DNA of 64,000 nucleotides. Origin: Duncaniella freteri. GTDB taxonomy: Bacteria; Bacteroidota; Bacteroidia; Bacteroidales; Muribaculaceae. This document shows positions 20,001 through 28,806 of this stretch, piece by piece. Numbering within the stretch: the first letter of the stretch is position 1; the number at the start of each line of letters is the position of its first letter. The position numbers and the translations under genes are program-made. The notes under the pieces were generated by a model. That model was given only the letters and a program-made list of their open reading frames with translations. It did no database searches and had not been told where the DNA came from. Where the stretch lies: NCBI RefSeq assembly GCF_004766125.1, contig NZ_SJSA01000001.1:124001-188000 (forward strand), given 5' to 3'.

Positions 20001-20162
20001 GGGCTCGCCCGTCTCATCAATCACTGTTCCGCTAACGGACTTGTCCTGTGCAGATGCCATAATGGCAAACACAGCAAAAAGCACCGAGAAGCAGATACGC
20101 CCAAAGCGAGAACAAAGCTCACTTCGAGAACTCTTGATTTTAAGAGATTTCTCGTTTCTCAT
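17097..20162 (-). CDS. SusC/RagA family TonB-dependent outer-membrane transporter
   Basis: A 1021-residue SusC protein. In order: signal peptide ending MASAQ (about residue 39), a carboxypeptidase-regulatory-like domain (SGTVIDETGEPVIGATVMVK), the TonB box region ELLDEVVVVGYG, a plug domain with the SusC signature VLKDASSTAIYGSAGANGV, and a long beta-barrel ending in LTL. It imports glycan oligosaccharides with energy from TonB and pairs with the SusD downstream. An in-frame run of eight C codes for Thr-Pro-Pro within the first domain (19914-19921 on the plus strand). The leader carries a tandem 10-base repeat, and a good promoter is present. Confidence 0.95.
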   Translation of the reverse strand: MRNEKSLKIKSSRSELCSRFGRICFSVLFAVFAIMASAQDKSVSGTVIDETGEPVIGATVMVKGTKNGTATDIDGKYALTTPPSATLVFSYVGYTTQEIPVGGRNVIDVTLKESRELLDEVVVVGYGTVRRRDLTGAVSSMKNSDVVVAPTNNVMEALQGKIAGMDITKSSGETGSDVNILLRGSRSIYGSNEPLFIIDGIPGSYSQVNPSDIESIDVLKDASSTAIYGSAGANGVVIITTKRGEEGKAIVNFDAYYGFSGDVNYKHGMLGDEWLAYHREAYKYINGDYPTDNATLMGNPEYTSALEEGKWIDWVDLASGRRATTQKYALSVSGGTQKARIFASTSYSKEEGLLPNDELDRYTLRLNADMEINKYATIGFTSNLTYSDHDRGVKNTFTKSLTAFPLGDAFDEDGNLNHRFIDNQDSPLGDFIENQFANNTKSTYINSIGYLDITPFKGFKFRSQISAILSNSRLGQYWGAQATANQPSYAKSPFAQKTHNNNWAYTWENILSYNADIKDHSFGAQFITSYNKNTNEQTIAGSGGFDVDTWQFHRLLSGSGSQYTYSDYSRTQKMSYAFRVNYNYKGRYLLTFSNRWDGVSWFSEGSKWDSFPAGAVAWRLSDEEFMESTRNWLSNAKLRVSYGITGNSGGTGAYVTQTQAYLYPNGGVTVGGKPVQFAQYTGTYAGSTLGWEKSYNWNVGLDFGVLNNRIDGSIEWFRTETKGLLYKRTVPITDGVTGWGSPLSRWENLARTENHGFEFTINSRNIVSKDFNWSTTLTATWSKERIKELPGGNLISESLFVGAPIKSIYGWKYAGIWGTDDDAELMKKYKVEPGYIKIETIENNGDGGVHAYGDNDRMILGHQNPNWILGLNNTFKYRDFDLSVFMMGRFGQTIQSNLLGYYDAKNSRTTNQISGVDYWTEDNQGAYYPRPGTGDKQSKVMPSLRVVDGSFAKIKNVTFGYTLPGKLTQKALVERMRLYFTAYNPWIIMNDSKLDGIDPETGGSDAFPTYKQFVFGINLTL
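19914..19921 (-). repeat. Run of eight C in the SusC coding strand
   Basis: Eight consecutive C (G on the plus strand) encode part of Thr-Thr-Pro-Pro-Ser about 80 residues into SusC. The frame is open as read. A change of one C would stop the protein early, so the tract is a possible slippage site. Confidence 0.8.
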
Positions 20163-20190
20163 TGTTGAAATTTAAGGTTTATATATATTA

Positions 20191-20217
20191 CTCTAAGTTG
20201 CAGATTTCTCTAAGTTG
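20191..20217 (-). repeat. Tandem 10-base repeat in the SusC leader
   Basis: CTCTAAGTTG occurs at 20191-20200 and again at 20208-20217, 17 bases apart. Both copies fall in the predicted 5' untranslated region of the SusC message, just after the -7 box. They could be a regulator or RNA-binding site; no partner is known. Confidence 0.6.
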
Positions 20218-20221
20218 GGCA

Positions 20222-20255
20222 CAAAGTTAATATATTTTATCCTAATGTTTGCAAA
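20222..20255 (-). promoter_or_regulatory. Bacteroides-type promoter for susC/susD
   Basis: On the minus strand TTTG (20252-20255) precedes TAACTTTG (20222-20229) by 22 bases. The start codon is 60 bases downstream. Confidence 0.6.
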
Positions 20256-20304
20256 AAATACGAAAAATTTATGTGTTAAAATTTAATGCAGCGATTTTAA
20301 ATTG

Positions 20305-20312
20305 TAATTTTG
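20305..20312 (+). promoter_or_regulatory. Putative -7 box for the GH28 gene
   Basis: TAATTTTG fits the -7 consensus and lies 50 bases before the GH28 start, divergent from the SusC promoter. No exact TTTG -33 box is seen. Confidence 0.45.
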
Positions 20313-20362
20313 TAGCCGATTATTAAAATATTACAATTACTTATCACCTTAAATAAAGAAGC

Positions 20363-21766
20363 ATGAGAAAATTTTTACTGCCATTGGTGGCATTAGGGCT
20401 TTCCATGAGTGTGAGTGCCGCCCCACTGACACCAAAAGAAGCTTGGGAGAAAATCTATCCTGAAGTAGAAGCCCAGATAAAAGCCCCTACATTCCGTGAC
20501 CGAGATTATAACCTGCTCGACTACGGAAAAAGATCCGAAACTCCCGGATTCCTATATACCGAGATGATCAACTCACTCATTGACCGCTGCTCCAAGGAAG
20601 GGGGCGGCAGGGTGATTATCCCGGCAGGGTCATGGCTCACAGGTCCTATAACTCTTAAAAGCAATGTGAATCTGCACCTTGAGGCAGGAGCGACACTTCT
20701 ATTCACATCCGACCTGAAAGAATATCCCTTGGTGCTCACACGCTGGGAGGGAGTGGACTGCTATAACTATCAGCCCATGATCTATGCCTATGAGCAGACC
20801 AATATCGCAATCACAGGTCACGGCGTGATTGATGGCGGAGCCGACAGGACAAACTGGTGGGCAATGTGTGGAGCTCACCATTTCGGCTATCAAGAAGGCA
20901 TGGTGTCACAGCGCATAGGCCGCCCGCTGCTTCTCGAATGGAATGAAAAAGAGATCCCTGTCGAAAAGCGCATACTCGGTGACGGCTATGGCATGCGTGT
21001 GCAGCTCGTCAATCCTGTGAAATGCAAGAACGTTCTCATAGAGGGTGTCACAATGCTTCGTGCACCATTCTGGGTGATGCACCCATTGCTCTGTGAGAAC
21101 CTTACGGTAAGAGGAGTACATGTACAGAACGACGGACCAAACGGAGACGGCTGCGATCCCGAATCATGCAAGAATGTACTGATTGAGGGATGCTTCTTCG
21201 ACACCGGTGATGACTGCATTGCAATCAAGAGCGGACGTAACCGTGACGGACGTCGCTGGAACATACCGACCGAGAATGTGATCGTGCGCCACTGCCGTAT
21301 GGAGAACGGCCACGGCGGAGTGGTGGTAGGCAGCGAAATATCAGGAGGATTCAAAAACCTGTTTGTAGAGGACTGCATCATGGATTCACCCGAGCTTGAC
21401 CGAGTGATACGCATAAAGACAAATTCTTGTCGCGGAGGTGTGATCGAGGACATTTTCGTAAGGAATGTACAGGTGGGCCAGTGCAATGAAGCTGTGCTTA
21501 AAATCAATCTTGTATACGACAAAAAAGAGATCTGCCAACGCGATTTCTATCCTGTAGTAAAAAATGTGTTCCTCGAAAATGTCACCTGCAATAAGAGCAA
21601 ATTCGGTGTGAAAATAGAGGGTTTCGAGGACAGATGCAATATCAACAATATTATTGTCAAGGACTGCACATTTAACGGTGTGACAACGGATTCCAATTCT
21701 ATAATCGGCAAGACCGAAGGCGTAAAGTTCATCAACCTCAAACTCAACGGTAAAGTGGTGAAATAA
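20363..21766 (+). CDS. GH28 polygalacturonase / rhamnogalacturonan hydrolase
   Basis: A secreted 467-residue right-handed beta-helix pectinase with a signal peptide cut near VSAAP (about residue 20). The GH28 catalytic signatures are present: NGDGCDPES (the NxD motif), GDDCIAIKSG with the paired Asp near residue 282, GHGGVVVGSE, and RIKT. These residues hydrolyse galacturonosyl bonds with inversion. With GH105 and GH106 nearby it probably cleaves GalA from rhamnogalacturonan-I fragments, although homogalacturonan cannot be excluded. It is the only locus enzyme on the plus strand and has its own promoter. Confidence 0.92.
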   Translation: MRKFLLPLVALGLSMSVSAAPLTPKEAWEKIYPEVEAQIKAPTFRDRDYNLLDYGKRSETPGFLYTEMINSLIDRCSKEGGGRVIIPAGSWLTGPITLKSNVNLHLEAGATLLFTSDLKEYPLVLTRWEGVDCYNYQPMIYAYEQTNIAITGHGVIDGGADRTNWWAMCGAHHFGYQEGMVSQRIGRPLLLEWNEKEIPVEKRILGDGYGMRVQLVNPVKCKNVLIEGVTMLRAPFWVMHPLLCENLTVRGVHVQNDGPNGDGCDPESCKNVLIEGCFFDTGDDCIAIKSGRNRDGRRWNIPTENVIVRHCRMENGHGGVVVGSEISGGFKNLFVEDCIMDSPELDRVIRIKTNSCRGGVIEDIFVRNVQVGQCNEAVLKINLVYDKKEICQRDFYPVVKNVFLENVTCNKSKFGVKIEGFEDRCNINNIIVKDCTFNGVTTDSNSIIGKTEGVKFINLKLNGKVVK

Positions 21767-21794
21767 AACCAGCGATAAAATATCAAATACACTA

Positions 21795-21860
21795 AGAACT
21801 TTTTAGACCAAAGGACCATAGATAATGTAGAATCTATGGTCCTTTGGTCTAAAAAGTTCT
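21795..21860. terminator. Bidirectional terminator with a perfect 29-base stem
   Basis: Arms 21795-21823 and 21832-21860 pair without mismatch around an 8-base loop. Runs of five T and five A near the outer ends serve both converging genes (GH28 and GH105). Confidence 0.8.
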
Positions 21861-21875
21861 ACAGTAATAGAATAT

Positions 21876-23021
21876 TTAAAGCTTGTACACCTCCGTACCG
21901 GCAAGCAGGAAACACCCTGTGCCATAGTCATCAAAATCGGGCTTTGAATCATAAGCCACAGGTTGCCCATCCTTTGGCTCCTTGCCTGTGCCCTGAACAT
22001 ACCCAAGGTAACCGTTGTCATGGACCGCATCATTTACCATAGCATTCCATGCCTTGACAATAACAGGCATATATTTATCTCTGTCAAGAAGTCCGTTGCG
22101 AACTCCCCATGCCATACCATATACGAAAAGAGAAGTTCCTGTCAGCTCCTTTCCACCGAAATTCGAGGCATCATGCAGACTTACGTTCCAGAATCCGTCC
22201 TCTCGCTGGCACTTCACAAGCGCGGCGCACATGTCCTTAAGATCCCGCTCATACTCCGACCTGTGAGGGGCATCGGCCGGTAGTTCGTCAAGGACCCTAA
22301 CAAGAGCTGCCACCACCCAACCGTTGCCTCGTGACCAATAACAGTCCCTGCCATTCGGCTCCTTATAGGGAGGCACAAAATCCGCATCGCGCCACCACAA
22401 CGCATCCTTGCTGTTGTAAAGTCCGCCGGCAAGGACATTACGGGTCCAGGTATACATATCATAAGCCTTTTCCGCATATCTGGCATCACCTGTAGTGATC
22501 GACAGTTTCACAAGCGCAGGCATACCCATCTGGATAGCATCAATCCAGGTCCAGTCATCTATCTGAGGCGTATTAACAAGCATGTTCATGATAGCCTTTG
22601 TCTTTGTGAGCATTTCAGGACGCGGCGTAAGACGATACAGATCTATATATACCTGTGTGGCACAATAGTTGTCGGCATTGCGGGTGGTAGTGTCATCGCG
22701 ACGCATCCCCCATTTAAAACCGTCAGCCCATTTATATGCATAGTCATAATACCTGTTTGCAGGATATATGGAATGGAGAGCCATCAGTCCCTCAAAATAC
22801 ACAGCACGAGTCCATATGTTAGCCTCATACACTTTCTTTCGTGAATAATACGGGATTCCAAGAAGTGGGTCAGGATGCTTTCTGAGATAATGGTCATTGA
22901 CTTTCATAAGAGTCTTCAGCACCTCATCCCGCGGCTGTAGATTTTCTGCCGCTCCGGCAGAAAGAGCCCCAAAAGATACCGCCAGAATAACGATACCCAG
23001 GATAATAACATTTCTATTCAT
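21876..23021 (-). CDS. GH105 unsaturated rhamnogalacturonyl hydrolase
   Basis: A 381-residue secreted (alpha/alpha)6-barrel enzyme with a signal peptide ending near AGAAE. The GH105 core is seen in NIWTRAVYFEGLMAL, DDWTWIDAIQMGMPALVKL and CYWSRGNGWVVAALVRVL. Family members remove the 4,5-unsaturated galacturonic acid left by pectate or rhamnogalacturonan lyases. Its ATG overlaps the stop of the GH106 gene by 8 bases, giving translational coupling, so it is the last gene of the four-enzyme operon. The matching lyases (PL9, PL11) are not in this window. Confidence 0.92.
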   Translation of the reverse strand: MNRNVIILGIVILAVSFGALSAGAAENLQPRDEVLKTLMKVNDHYLRKHPDPLLGIPYYSRKKVYEANIWTRAVYFEGLMALHSIYPANRYYDYAYKWADGFKWGMRRDDTTTRNADNYCATQVYIDLYRLTPRPEMLTKTKAIMNMLVNTPQIDDWTWIDAIQMGMPALVKLSITTGDARYAEKAYDMYTWTRNVLAGGLYNSKDALWWRDADFVPPYKEPNGRDCYWSRGNGWVVAALVRVLDELPADAPHRSEYERDLKDMCAALVKCQREDGFWNVSLHDASNFGGKELTGTSLFVYGMAWGVRNGLLDRDKYMPVIVKAWNAMVNDAVHDNGYLGYVQGTGKEPKDGQPVAYDSKPDFDDYGTGCFLLAGTEVYKL

Positions 23022-25659
23022 ATATTACAGGTATTAATTTCACTTTCGAATTAAGTCCGCTCGGCACCACCTCCCAATCTCCGAAACTGAACTTCTTGGC
23101 ATTGGTCACGCTGGCTATGTTGGCATCCTTGAAGATACGCCATTCCACACCTCTGCGCTCGTAATCAGCAATACGATTGGCAGGAAGGTTTGTGACGTCA
23201 ATCACCAGTTCGTTCTCTCCCGAATGCAACAGACATCCGACATCAAGAACCATAGGGACCGACCATACGCATCCAGCCTCCTTGCCATTAACCGTAACGC
23301 ATGCACTCTCACGCACATCTCCGAGATCAAGGAGCCAGGAATCTGACACAGAAACATCAGGTATACTGACATTCACCCTATATCGGGCAATGCCGCTATT
23401 GACTCGTACACGAGGATCGGGTAGGCTCGTCCATTCAGCGAGGGTGTCAGTCGTAAAGACTCCATCAATTTGAGGGTCACTCTTAAGGAACTCTATGCTC
23501 CACCCATTCACTATATCCACCGGAGTACCACGCTTAGCCACGTATCTCCATGAGGCGACATCCACATCATAAGGAAACGTCTTTAACAGAAGTGATTCTC
23601 CTGGGGCAAGCTGAAGCTTCACCTCAATATTCCCATCGATCCCGATTCGCGAACAGGCAAGCCCTTTTCTACCGGTCAAAGGATCAAAAATCATAACACT
23701 ACGCGCATTGACTGCCAAGGGCACCCAGCCGTCAATAACACTGTCACGCAGCATTGAAATAAAATAATTATGTCCTCCCGCTTCATTGAGACGTCTTATC
23801 ATCGATACGCCTGAACGCCGCAGATGCTCTGACGGAACCCCGAGCGATCCGACAGCGGATGAAATATCATCTGAAAATACCACATTAGCACCCATGTCAC
23901 TAAGTTTTCCAAGCTTATCAAGAGTCAAATCCGGAATATAATCGACACGAGGCACTATGATTGCCCGGTAACTATTGCCTCCACGCGACAGCAACCGACG
24001 ATCGGTTGTGACAGTCAGAGAGTCTATGAGACGGTCCGACAGATAATCCACATCATATCCTGCTTCCATTATGTCAGCTACCCACTGCTTAACATCGGGC
24101 ATCACACGATCCATCTTATGGATATCAAACATGAGATAGTGCCCACCTCCATGACGTGTGATTATCTCCTCATAAGGGAAATAAAGGAGTATATCATTGT
24201 CAGGCTTACCTGCCGATAAAAAAGACTGCACGCGGGTTATGTACCTGAACAAACCGTCAGCATCCTCCCACAGCGATGCCGTAGGCGACATGTTGACAGA
24301 TGCATAGAAAAGCCATCCAGGAAACGTAGCATCCTTCGGAGAATATGGTGCACCATGAAAATACACATGATTTACACCGGAACACAGCATCTGGTCTATT
24401 TCAGGCTTGCATCGTGCCAAAGAGGTGTGGAAATGCTCGGTGAGCCAGGTAAGAGTCTCAGCCGAAATCATAGGCTTACCTGCAAGATGAGCCGCCGATG
24501 ATGCGAATTTCAGCACCGACGGTGCAGCATCACTCGGACGTGACGGCCCGGAAGAATGAAGCCCTGGGATATCAAAATCCGTCTGTCCGAACGACTCACA
24601 TTCAGGAATATCAACGGCTGCATATATATCCAGGATATTAGCCGGAGATCCATGCGACTGATTACGTATACGCGCATTATGTGAATGAGCCCATTCCGTC
24701 CATACTCGTGTGAAATTTTCTTCAAGAATACGCGCAAGAGTCATACGGTAATCATGTAGCAAACGCTTTCTCTCAGGACTATTGCCATTGTCGCCAAGAA
24801 ACTCATGGATACCTGAAGCCAGATCATATCCGTGATCCCTCTGGAACTCGTCAAAAAGGTTATCGCTCCAATCGGACCCATATACCTCATAGGAATCATT
24901 AAAGAATGAGTCAGGAATCATCCATTCACGGCCTTCAAATGCCTCATCAAAGCGGGCAAGATACTTTCTGACTGCAATACTGTCATAATGGTTGAGCACA
25001 AGCCCGGCTCCTCCAGGAGCAGCACGCTTGACTTTCTGATATGTTCTTCCTGAATATATGGCATACACCCTCCAAGGTCCGCCCTCAGGAGCCTTCCATT
25101 TCAGCGAACCGTCCTTTAACACTCTGTCAGTAATATCAATAGTCCGGGAGCGGGATACAGCAATTGCACGCTGAAAAGTTGCATCAGGCTGCTTCATCTC
25201 AGACGGAAGAGGAAACATCGGTTCATCTATGACATGACTCTCCGGCACCTCCCATCGACGTGTCACAAGTTTGCGTGCACTCATCGAAGGCGAGACGTTA
25301 GGGCCACCGAACGGCCAGCCTGTGCCGTTGTTCATATCAACCCTCAGTCCAAGGCGGTTAGCCTCACTGACAGTATGACCGAGCATATCCATCCATTTTT
25401 CAGATAGGTAAGGGATATCATTAGCCTCATTACCTTTTACACCATAAATCGGGGTGACCTCAACCCCACCTATGCCTTGGCGGGCAAATTCTTCAAGATT
25501 GTATGTCAGACCGACGGAATCCACAGCACTTCCATGCCACCACCATCGCACAAAAGGACGGTTCTCCACCTTTTCAGCATACCAGTCGACAGGAGCCTGC
25601 GCCCAAGCAGCCGTAAAAGCAGCAAAATTAGACAGTAATACAAATATAAGGAACTTCAT
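23014..25659 (-). CDS. GH106 alpha-L-rhamnosidase
   Basis: An 881-residue secreted enzyme (signal peptide to about AAWAQ, residue 21). The N-terminal GH106 signature is clear: RPFVRWWWHGSAVDS, then EEFARQGIGGVEVTPIYGV, MNNGTGWPFGGPNVS, and ISAETLTW near the middle of the barrel. The C-terminal beta-sandwich ends with VNGKEAGCVW and VTNLPANRI, typical of the family. It would release terminal L-rhamnose from rhamnogalacturonan fragments after GH105 removes unsaturated GalA. The genes on both sides are 8 bases overlapping and 12 bases apart, so it belongs to the same operon. Confidence 0.92.
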   Translation of the reverse strand: MKFLIFVLLSNFAAFTAAWAQAPVDWYAEKVENRPFVRWWWHGSAVDSVGLTYNLEEFARQGIGGVEVTPIYGVKGNEANDIPYLSEKWMDMLGHTVSEANRLGLRVDMNNGTGWPFGGPNVSPSMSARKLVTRRWEVPESHVIDEPMFPLPSEMKQPDATFQRAIAVSRSRTIDITDRVLKDGSLKWKAPEGGPWRVYAIYSGRTYQKVKRAAPGGAGLVLNHYDSIAVRKYLARFDEAFEGREWMIPDSFFNDSYEVYGSDWSDNLFDEFQRDHGYDLASGIHEFLGDNGNSPERKRLLHDYRMTLARILEENFTRVWTEWAHSHNARIRNQSHGSPANILDIYAAVDIPECESFGQTDFDIPGLHSSGPSRPSDAAPSVLKFASSAAHLAGKPMISAETLTWLTEHFHTSLARCKPEIDQMLCSGVNHVYFHGAPYSPKDATFPGWLFYASVNMSPTASLWEDADGLFRYITRVQSFLSAGKPDNDILLYFPYEEIITRHGGGHYLMFDIHKMDRVMPDVKQWVADIMEAGYDVDYLSDRLIDSLTVTTDRRLLSRGGNSYRAIIVPRVDYIPDLTLDKLGKLSDMGANVVFSDDISSAVGSLGVPSEHLRRSGVSMIRRLNEAGGHNYFISMLRDSVIDGWVPLAVNARSVMIFDPLTGRKGLACSRIGIDGNIEVKLQLAPGESLLLKTFPYDVDVASWRYVAKRGTPVDIVNGWSIEFLKSDPQIDGVFTTDTLAEWTSLPDPRVRVNSGIARYRVNVSIPDVSVSDSWLLDLGDVRESACVTVNGKEAGCVWSVPMVLDVGCLLHSGENELVIDVTNLPANRIADYERRGVEWRIFKDANIASVTNAKKFSFGDWEVVPSGLNSKVKLIPVIYE

Positions 25660-25671
25660 ATGATTGTCAAT

Positions 25672-28600
25672 TTATGGACGCTGTATAGTAATACCCATAA
25701 TCCCTGCAACAACATCCTTAGAAACAGTCTCAAGATGTAACGACTCAAGACCACGTGACATATCCAATGGAATATTCAACAGCACACCGGCACCTGACGG
25801 AATATAACGGTCAGCAGGACCTTCAAGCCCGAGACTTGCTCCGAGAGAACGTGACACCTCCCCTGAAAGGAGATGTACGCGCATGGGTGGTTCTGTTCCG
25901 AGAGGCTGACTGAATGCATGCTCATCAGTATAGAAATCCTGCTCGACAGGAGCCCAGTTCACAGGATTGATCAACGGAAAAGATGTCGTATCACCATCCG
26001 AATATCTTACTGTCACACGCGCATTCTCCATCCCCCACTGCATATGGTTGGTGCTACCTGCCATCAAGATGTATATACTGGTCGCCTTGCCCTTAAGAGG
26101 GATTGAAACGTGAGCAGGATAGTTATCCCACCGACTTGTATATACGATATTACGACCATTAGATGGAATCTGAAATGGGATATTTAACAAATGTACCGTA
26201 CCATTTCCATCAGCAGAAAGTCGGCGCAAACCTGTGTCATCAATATCGGCTGTAAGTTGAGGATGGCACCACTCCCCTATCCCTTGAACCGGTATCTGCA
26301 AAGTTGTCACATCCGGACGCGGCGATTCATAACGATTACGGAATATATTGGATACGGAATCATTATAGAATGCTGCAATATCGACAGGAACACATTTCGA
26401 AGGCTTTATGTCAGCAAAACGACTGGTAATAGCGGCTTTCGAAATATTAGTATCTTGCTCTTCAACACCAGCATCCGATGGTTGCCACCATTTAAGCATA
26501 CCGGACTCCATCTGAGTGAACAGGACTGGTCCCACCGTCCTGACAGCCCCTGTCGGCACATATTCACGAGACGCATCACGGATAATTTCCACAACGTTTT
26601 TTTTACCGCTACACAACTTAACATTAATCAACGGTCGAGAGATTGCCATATCGACCGCACTCCAGTCAGAAGACCCTCCATCGACCCTTACCTCTCTAAG
26701 TCCGAGAGCCGACACACATAACTCCAAAGATGTCCCAGACGGATAACGACCCTCTATAATATAGGTATCTACCTGTCCTTCCCGCTTAAAACTATAAGTG
26801 ATATCCTGCATCGAGACTGACGCGCAATCCCAACCTTCAGGAAATCCGGGACGTATCACCACACGCTTATTATCACCAATCAGGCAAGGACGTATGCCAT
26901 ACAGCCCCTCAGTGAGAGCACGGCTCCACACACCGATAGGATCTGCAAAATCCCTGTAACATTCACCCCGGGCGGCATCGTACTGACTTATCTGACCGAA
27001 ATTCAACGGTGAGGCTCCTGAATACATGTTATCCATTATCACCCCCTTCATTATCGCATAGGCATCATCCGGACGGTCAGCCTGCCAATAAGCCAAGGCC
27101 GTATGCATCACCTCGGCAATGGCAACATTGTTGATGCTCCATGAATAAGGCTTCCAATTGGTAGTGGAAAGAGTGTACAGGGAAGTATCACAATTTAAGG
27201 GGATGTGAGGAATCTCCCTATCGATGTAACGTGTGGCTGTGTACCATTTGAATTCATTACCTACACGTGAATCTATGGCATGATATATGGTCCATAATGC
27301 CGGGAAAGGGTGCAAACGACCGTCGGTCTCTCTGAATTCAGCCCAACATCCACGGTCTGGCATCCATAATTTAGAATCTATGGCATTATTTATCCCTATG
27401 GCATCCCAGATGAATTGCCATGAGTTCTCACCTATGGCCCTTGCCACTTCAACGGCAAGCTTATTAGCAAAGTAATTATACGCAGAGGAGTGTGTGACGG
27501 CTCCACCGCTATAATACAGAGCATCGCTTGCCCAAATGCAACAATAAGCGTCATACAGATAATCTCCATCCGGATCGAAATTGAGTCTCTCCCATTCGAG
27601 ATGACGCTTCAAGACCGGGAAAAGCCTGCGCATGGCGGCAGTATCTCCTGTATGCATAAAATGACGCAACATTGCATCTATATACACGAGATTCATATCG
27701 TAATGCGACATCTCAGTCTTTTTGCCGGGACGTCGACATATATATCCATTGCTATACATAGGAGTCCCCCACTTTTTCTCTGCGCGAGCCATATTCTGCT
27801 TATGATCCTGACGTGGATGAGAATATACAGGCGGAATATCTGTGATCTGATTGGCGGCATAGGTCTCAAAATGTTTTAAAGCACGATCATGCCATCCGAG
27901 AGCATCTCCGCAATAAGCACCACGCCAACCGAGATGCGGAGTGCGCCAACCGATGGCACCATGCAACCATGCCCTACCGCCCCATATACCGTCAGCTGCC
28001 ACAGCAAGAGCTGCACCGACAGGGTTCAGCCATTCATCCGGGGTTGATATCTCCATGGCTGAAGCCAGAGTGGATCTCTCATCCTCCGCCTGAACCATAA
28101 GCGATTCAAGACTCGATAAAGGGATATCTCCATCAGGGAAATACGCAATAATCTTACTCTCACCTGGATTCAGCTTGACAGCACCTTCATATATATTATC
28201 ATGTGTCACAGATCGCTTATATGCCGGAATAATGAGGCAGATCTCTTTTCGCTCTTTCACTCCATACCAAACAGTGACACTATCACCGCTAAATGAGTAC
28301 TTATTCCCTTTGCAATACTCAGGCTTGAGAGAAAAACAGTCGGCAGGGTCAACCCCAAGATCTCCGTTGCGGGAAAACTTTTTGCCGGAAACACCTCCGA
28401 AAAACACAGGAACGGACACTTCATTACTATTATTATTGGTGAGCCGCCATAAGGCACAATCGAAAGAGCGCATCACCTGAACCTCAATAGTCACGCCACC
28501 TTTTTCGTAGTCCATACGGCCTGGTGTATAATGAGCCACACACTTCCCCTCGGGAAGTATAAAACTCATATTCCCGCCCATACCTGGAAGATAGACCCCA

Positions 28601-28803
28601 AACACAGGTATGTCACTACACTCAATACGGAATCCTGAATGAGCACCATAGAGAGCTCGGTTATACATGTGCTTACAATCAACACACACAGCCGAGATAC
28701 CGTCAGGGCGATAGTGCATCCCTTTGTAAGCCAAGACCGGAAAAATGGTCATGGATAGAAATACACTCAACACCGACCACCTCAATTGTACAATCCTATT
28801 CAT
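25672..28803 (-). CDS. DUF4450 (six-hairpin glycosidase-like) secreted protein
   Basis: A 1043-residue secreted protein (signal peptide ending about FPVLA). The start, YKGMHYRPDGISAVCVD then NRALYGAHSGFRIE, matches the DUF4450 proteins found in Bacteroidota polysaccharide loci. Residues about 265-620 look like an (alpha/alpha)6 barrel with DGIWGGRAWLHGAIGWRTPH and SHYDMNLVYIDAMLRHFM; the C-terminal third is beta-rich and may bind carbohydrate. The activity of the family is not established to my knowledge. It lies in a tight operon with GH106 and GH105, so a role on pectin side chains is likely. Confidence 0.78.
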   Translation of the reverse strand: MNRIVQLRWSVLSVFLSMTIFPVLAYKGMHYRPDGISAVCVDCKHMYNRALYGAHSGFRIECSDIPVFGVYLPGMGGNMSFILPEGKCVAHYTPGRMDYEKGGVTIEVQVMRSFDCALWRLTNNNSNEVSVPVFFGGVSGKKFSRNGDLGVDPADCFSLKPEYCKGNKYSFSGDSVTVWYGVKERKEICLIIPAYKRSVTHDNIYEGAVKLNPGESKIIAYFPDGDIPLSSLESLMVQAEDERSTLASAMEISTPDEWLNPVGAALAVAADGIWGGRAWLHGAIGWRTPHLGWRGAYCGDALGWHDRALKHFETYAANQITDIPPVYSHPRQDHKQNMARAEKKWGTPMYSNGYICRRPGKKTEMSHYDMNLVYIDAMLRHFMHTGDTAAMRRLFPVLKRHLEWERLNFDPDGDYLYDAYCCIWASDALYYSGGAVTHSSAYNYFANKLAVEVARAIGENSWQFIWDAIGINNAIDSKLWMPDRGCWAEFRETDGRLHPFPALWTIYHAIDSRVGNEFKWYTATRYIDREIPHIPLNCDTSLYTLSTTNWKPYSWSINNVAIAEVMHTALAYWQADRPDDAYAIMKGVIMDNMYSGASPLNFGQISQYDAARGECYRDFADPIGVWSRALTEGLYGIRPCLIGDNKRVVIRPGFPEGWDCASVSMQDITYSFKREGQVDTYIIEGRYPSGTSLELCVSALGLREVRVDGGSSDWSAVDMAISRPLINVKLCSGKKNVVEIIRDASREYVPTGAVRTVGPVLFTQMESGMLKWWQPSDAGVEEQDTNISKAAITSRFADIKPSKCVPVDIAAFYNDSVSNIFRNRYESPRPDVTTLQIPVQGIGEWCHPQLTADIDDTGLRRLSADGNGTVHLLNIPFQIPSNGRNIVYTSRWDNYPAHVSIPLKGKATSIYILMAGSTNHMQWGMENARVTVRYSDGDTTSFPLINPVNWAPVEQDFYTDEHAFSQPLGTEPPMRVHLLSGEVSRSLGASLGLEGPADRYIPSGAGVLLNIPLDMSRGLESLHLETVSKDVVAGIMGITIQRP

Positions 28804-28806
28804 ATG

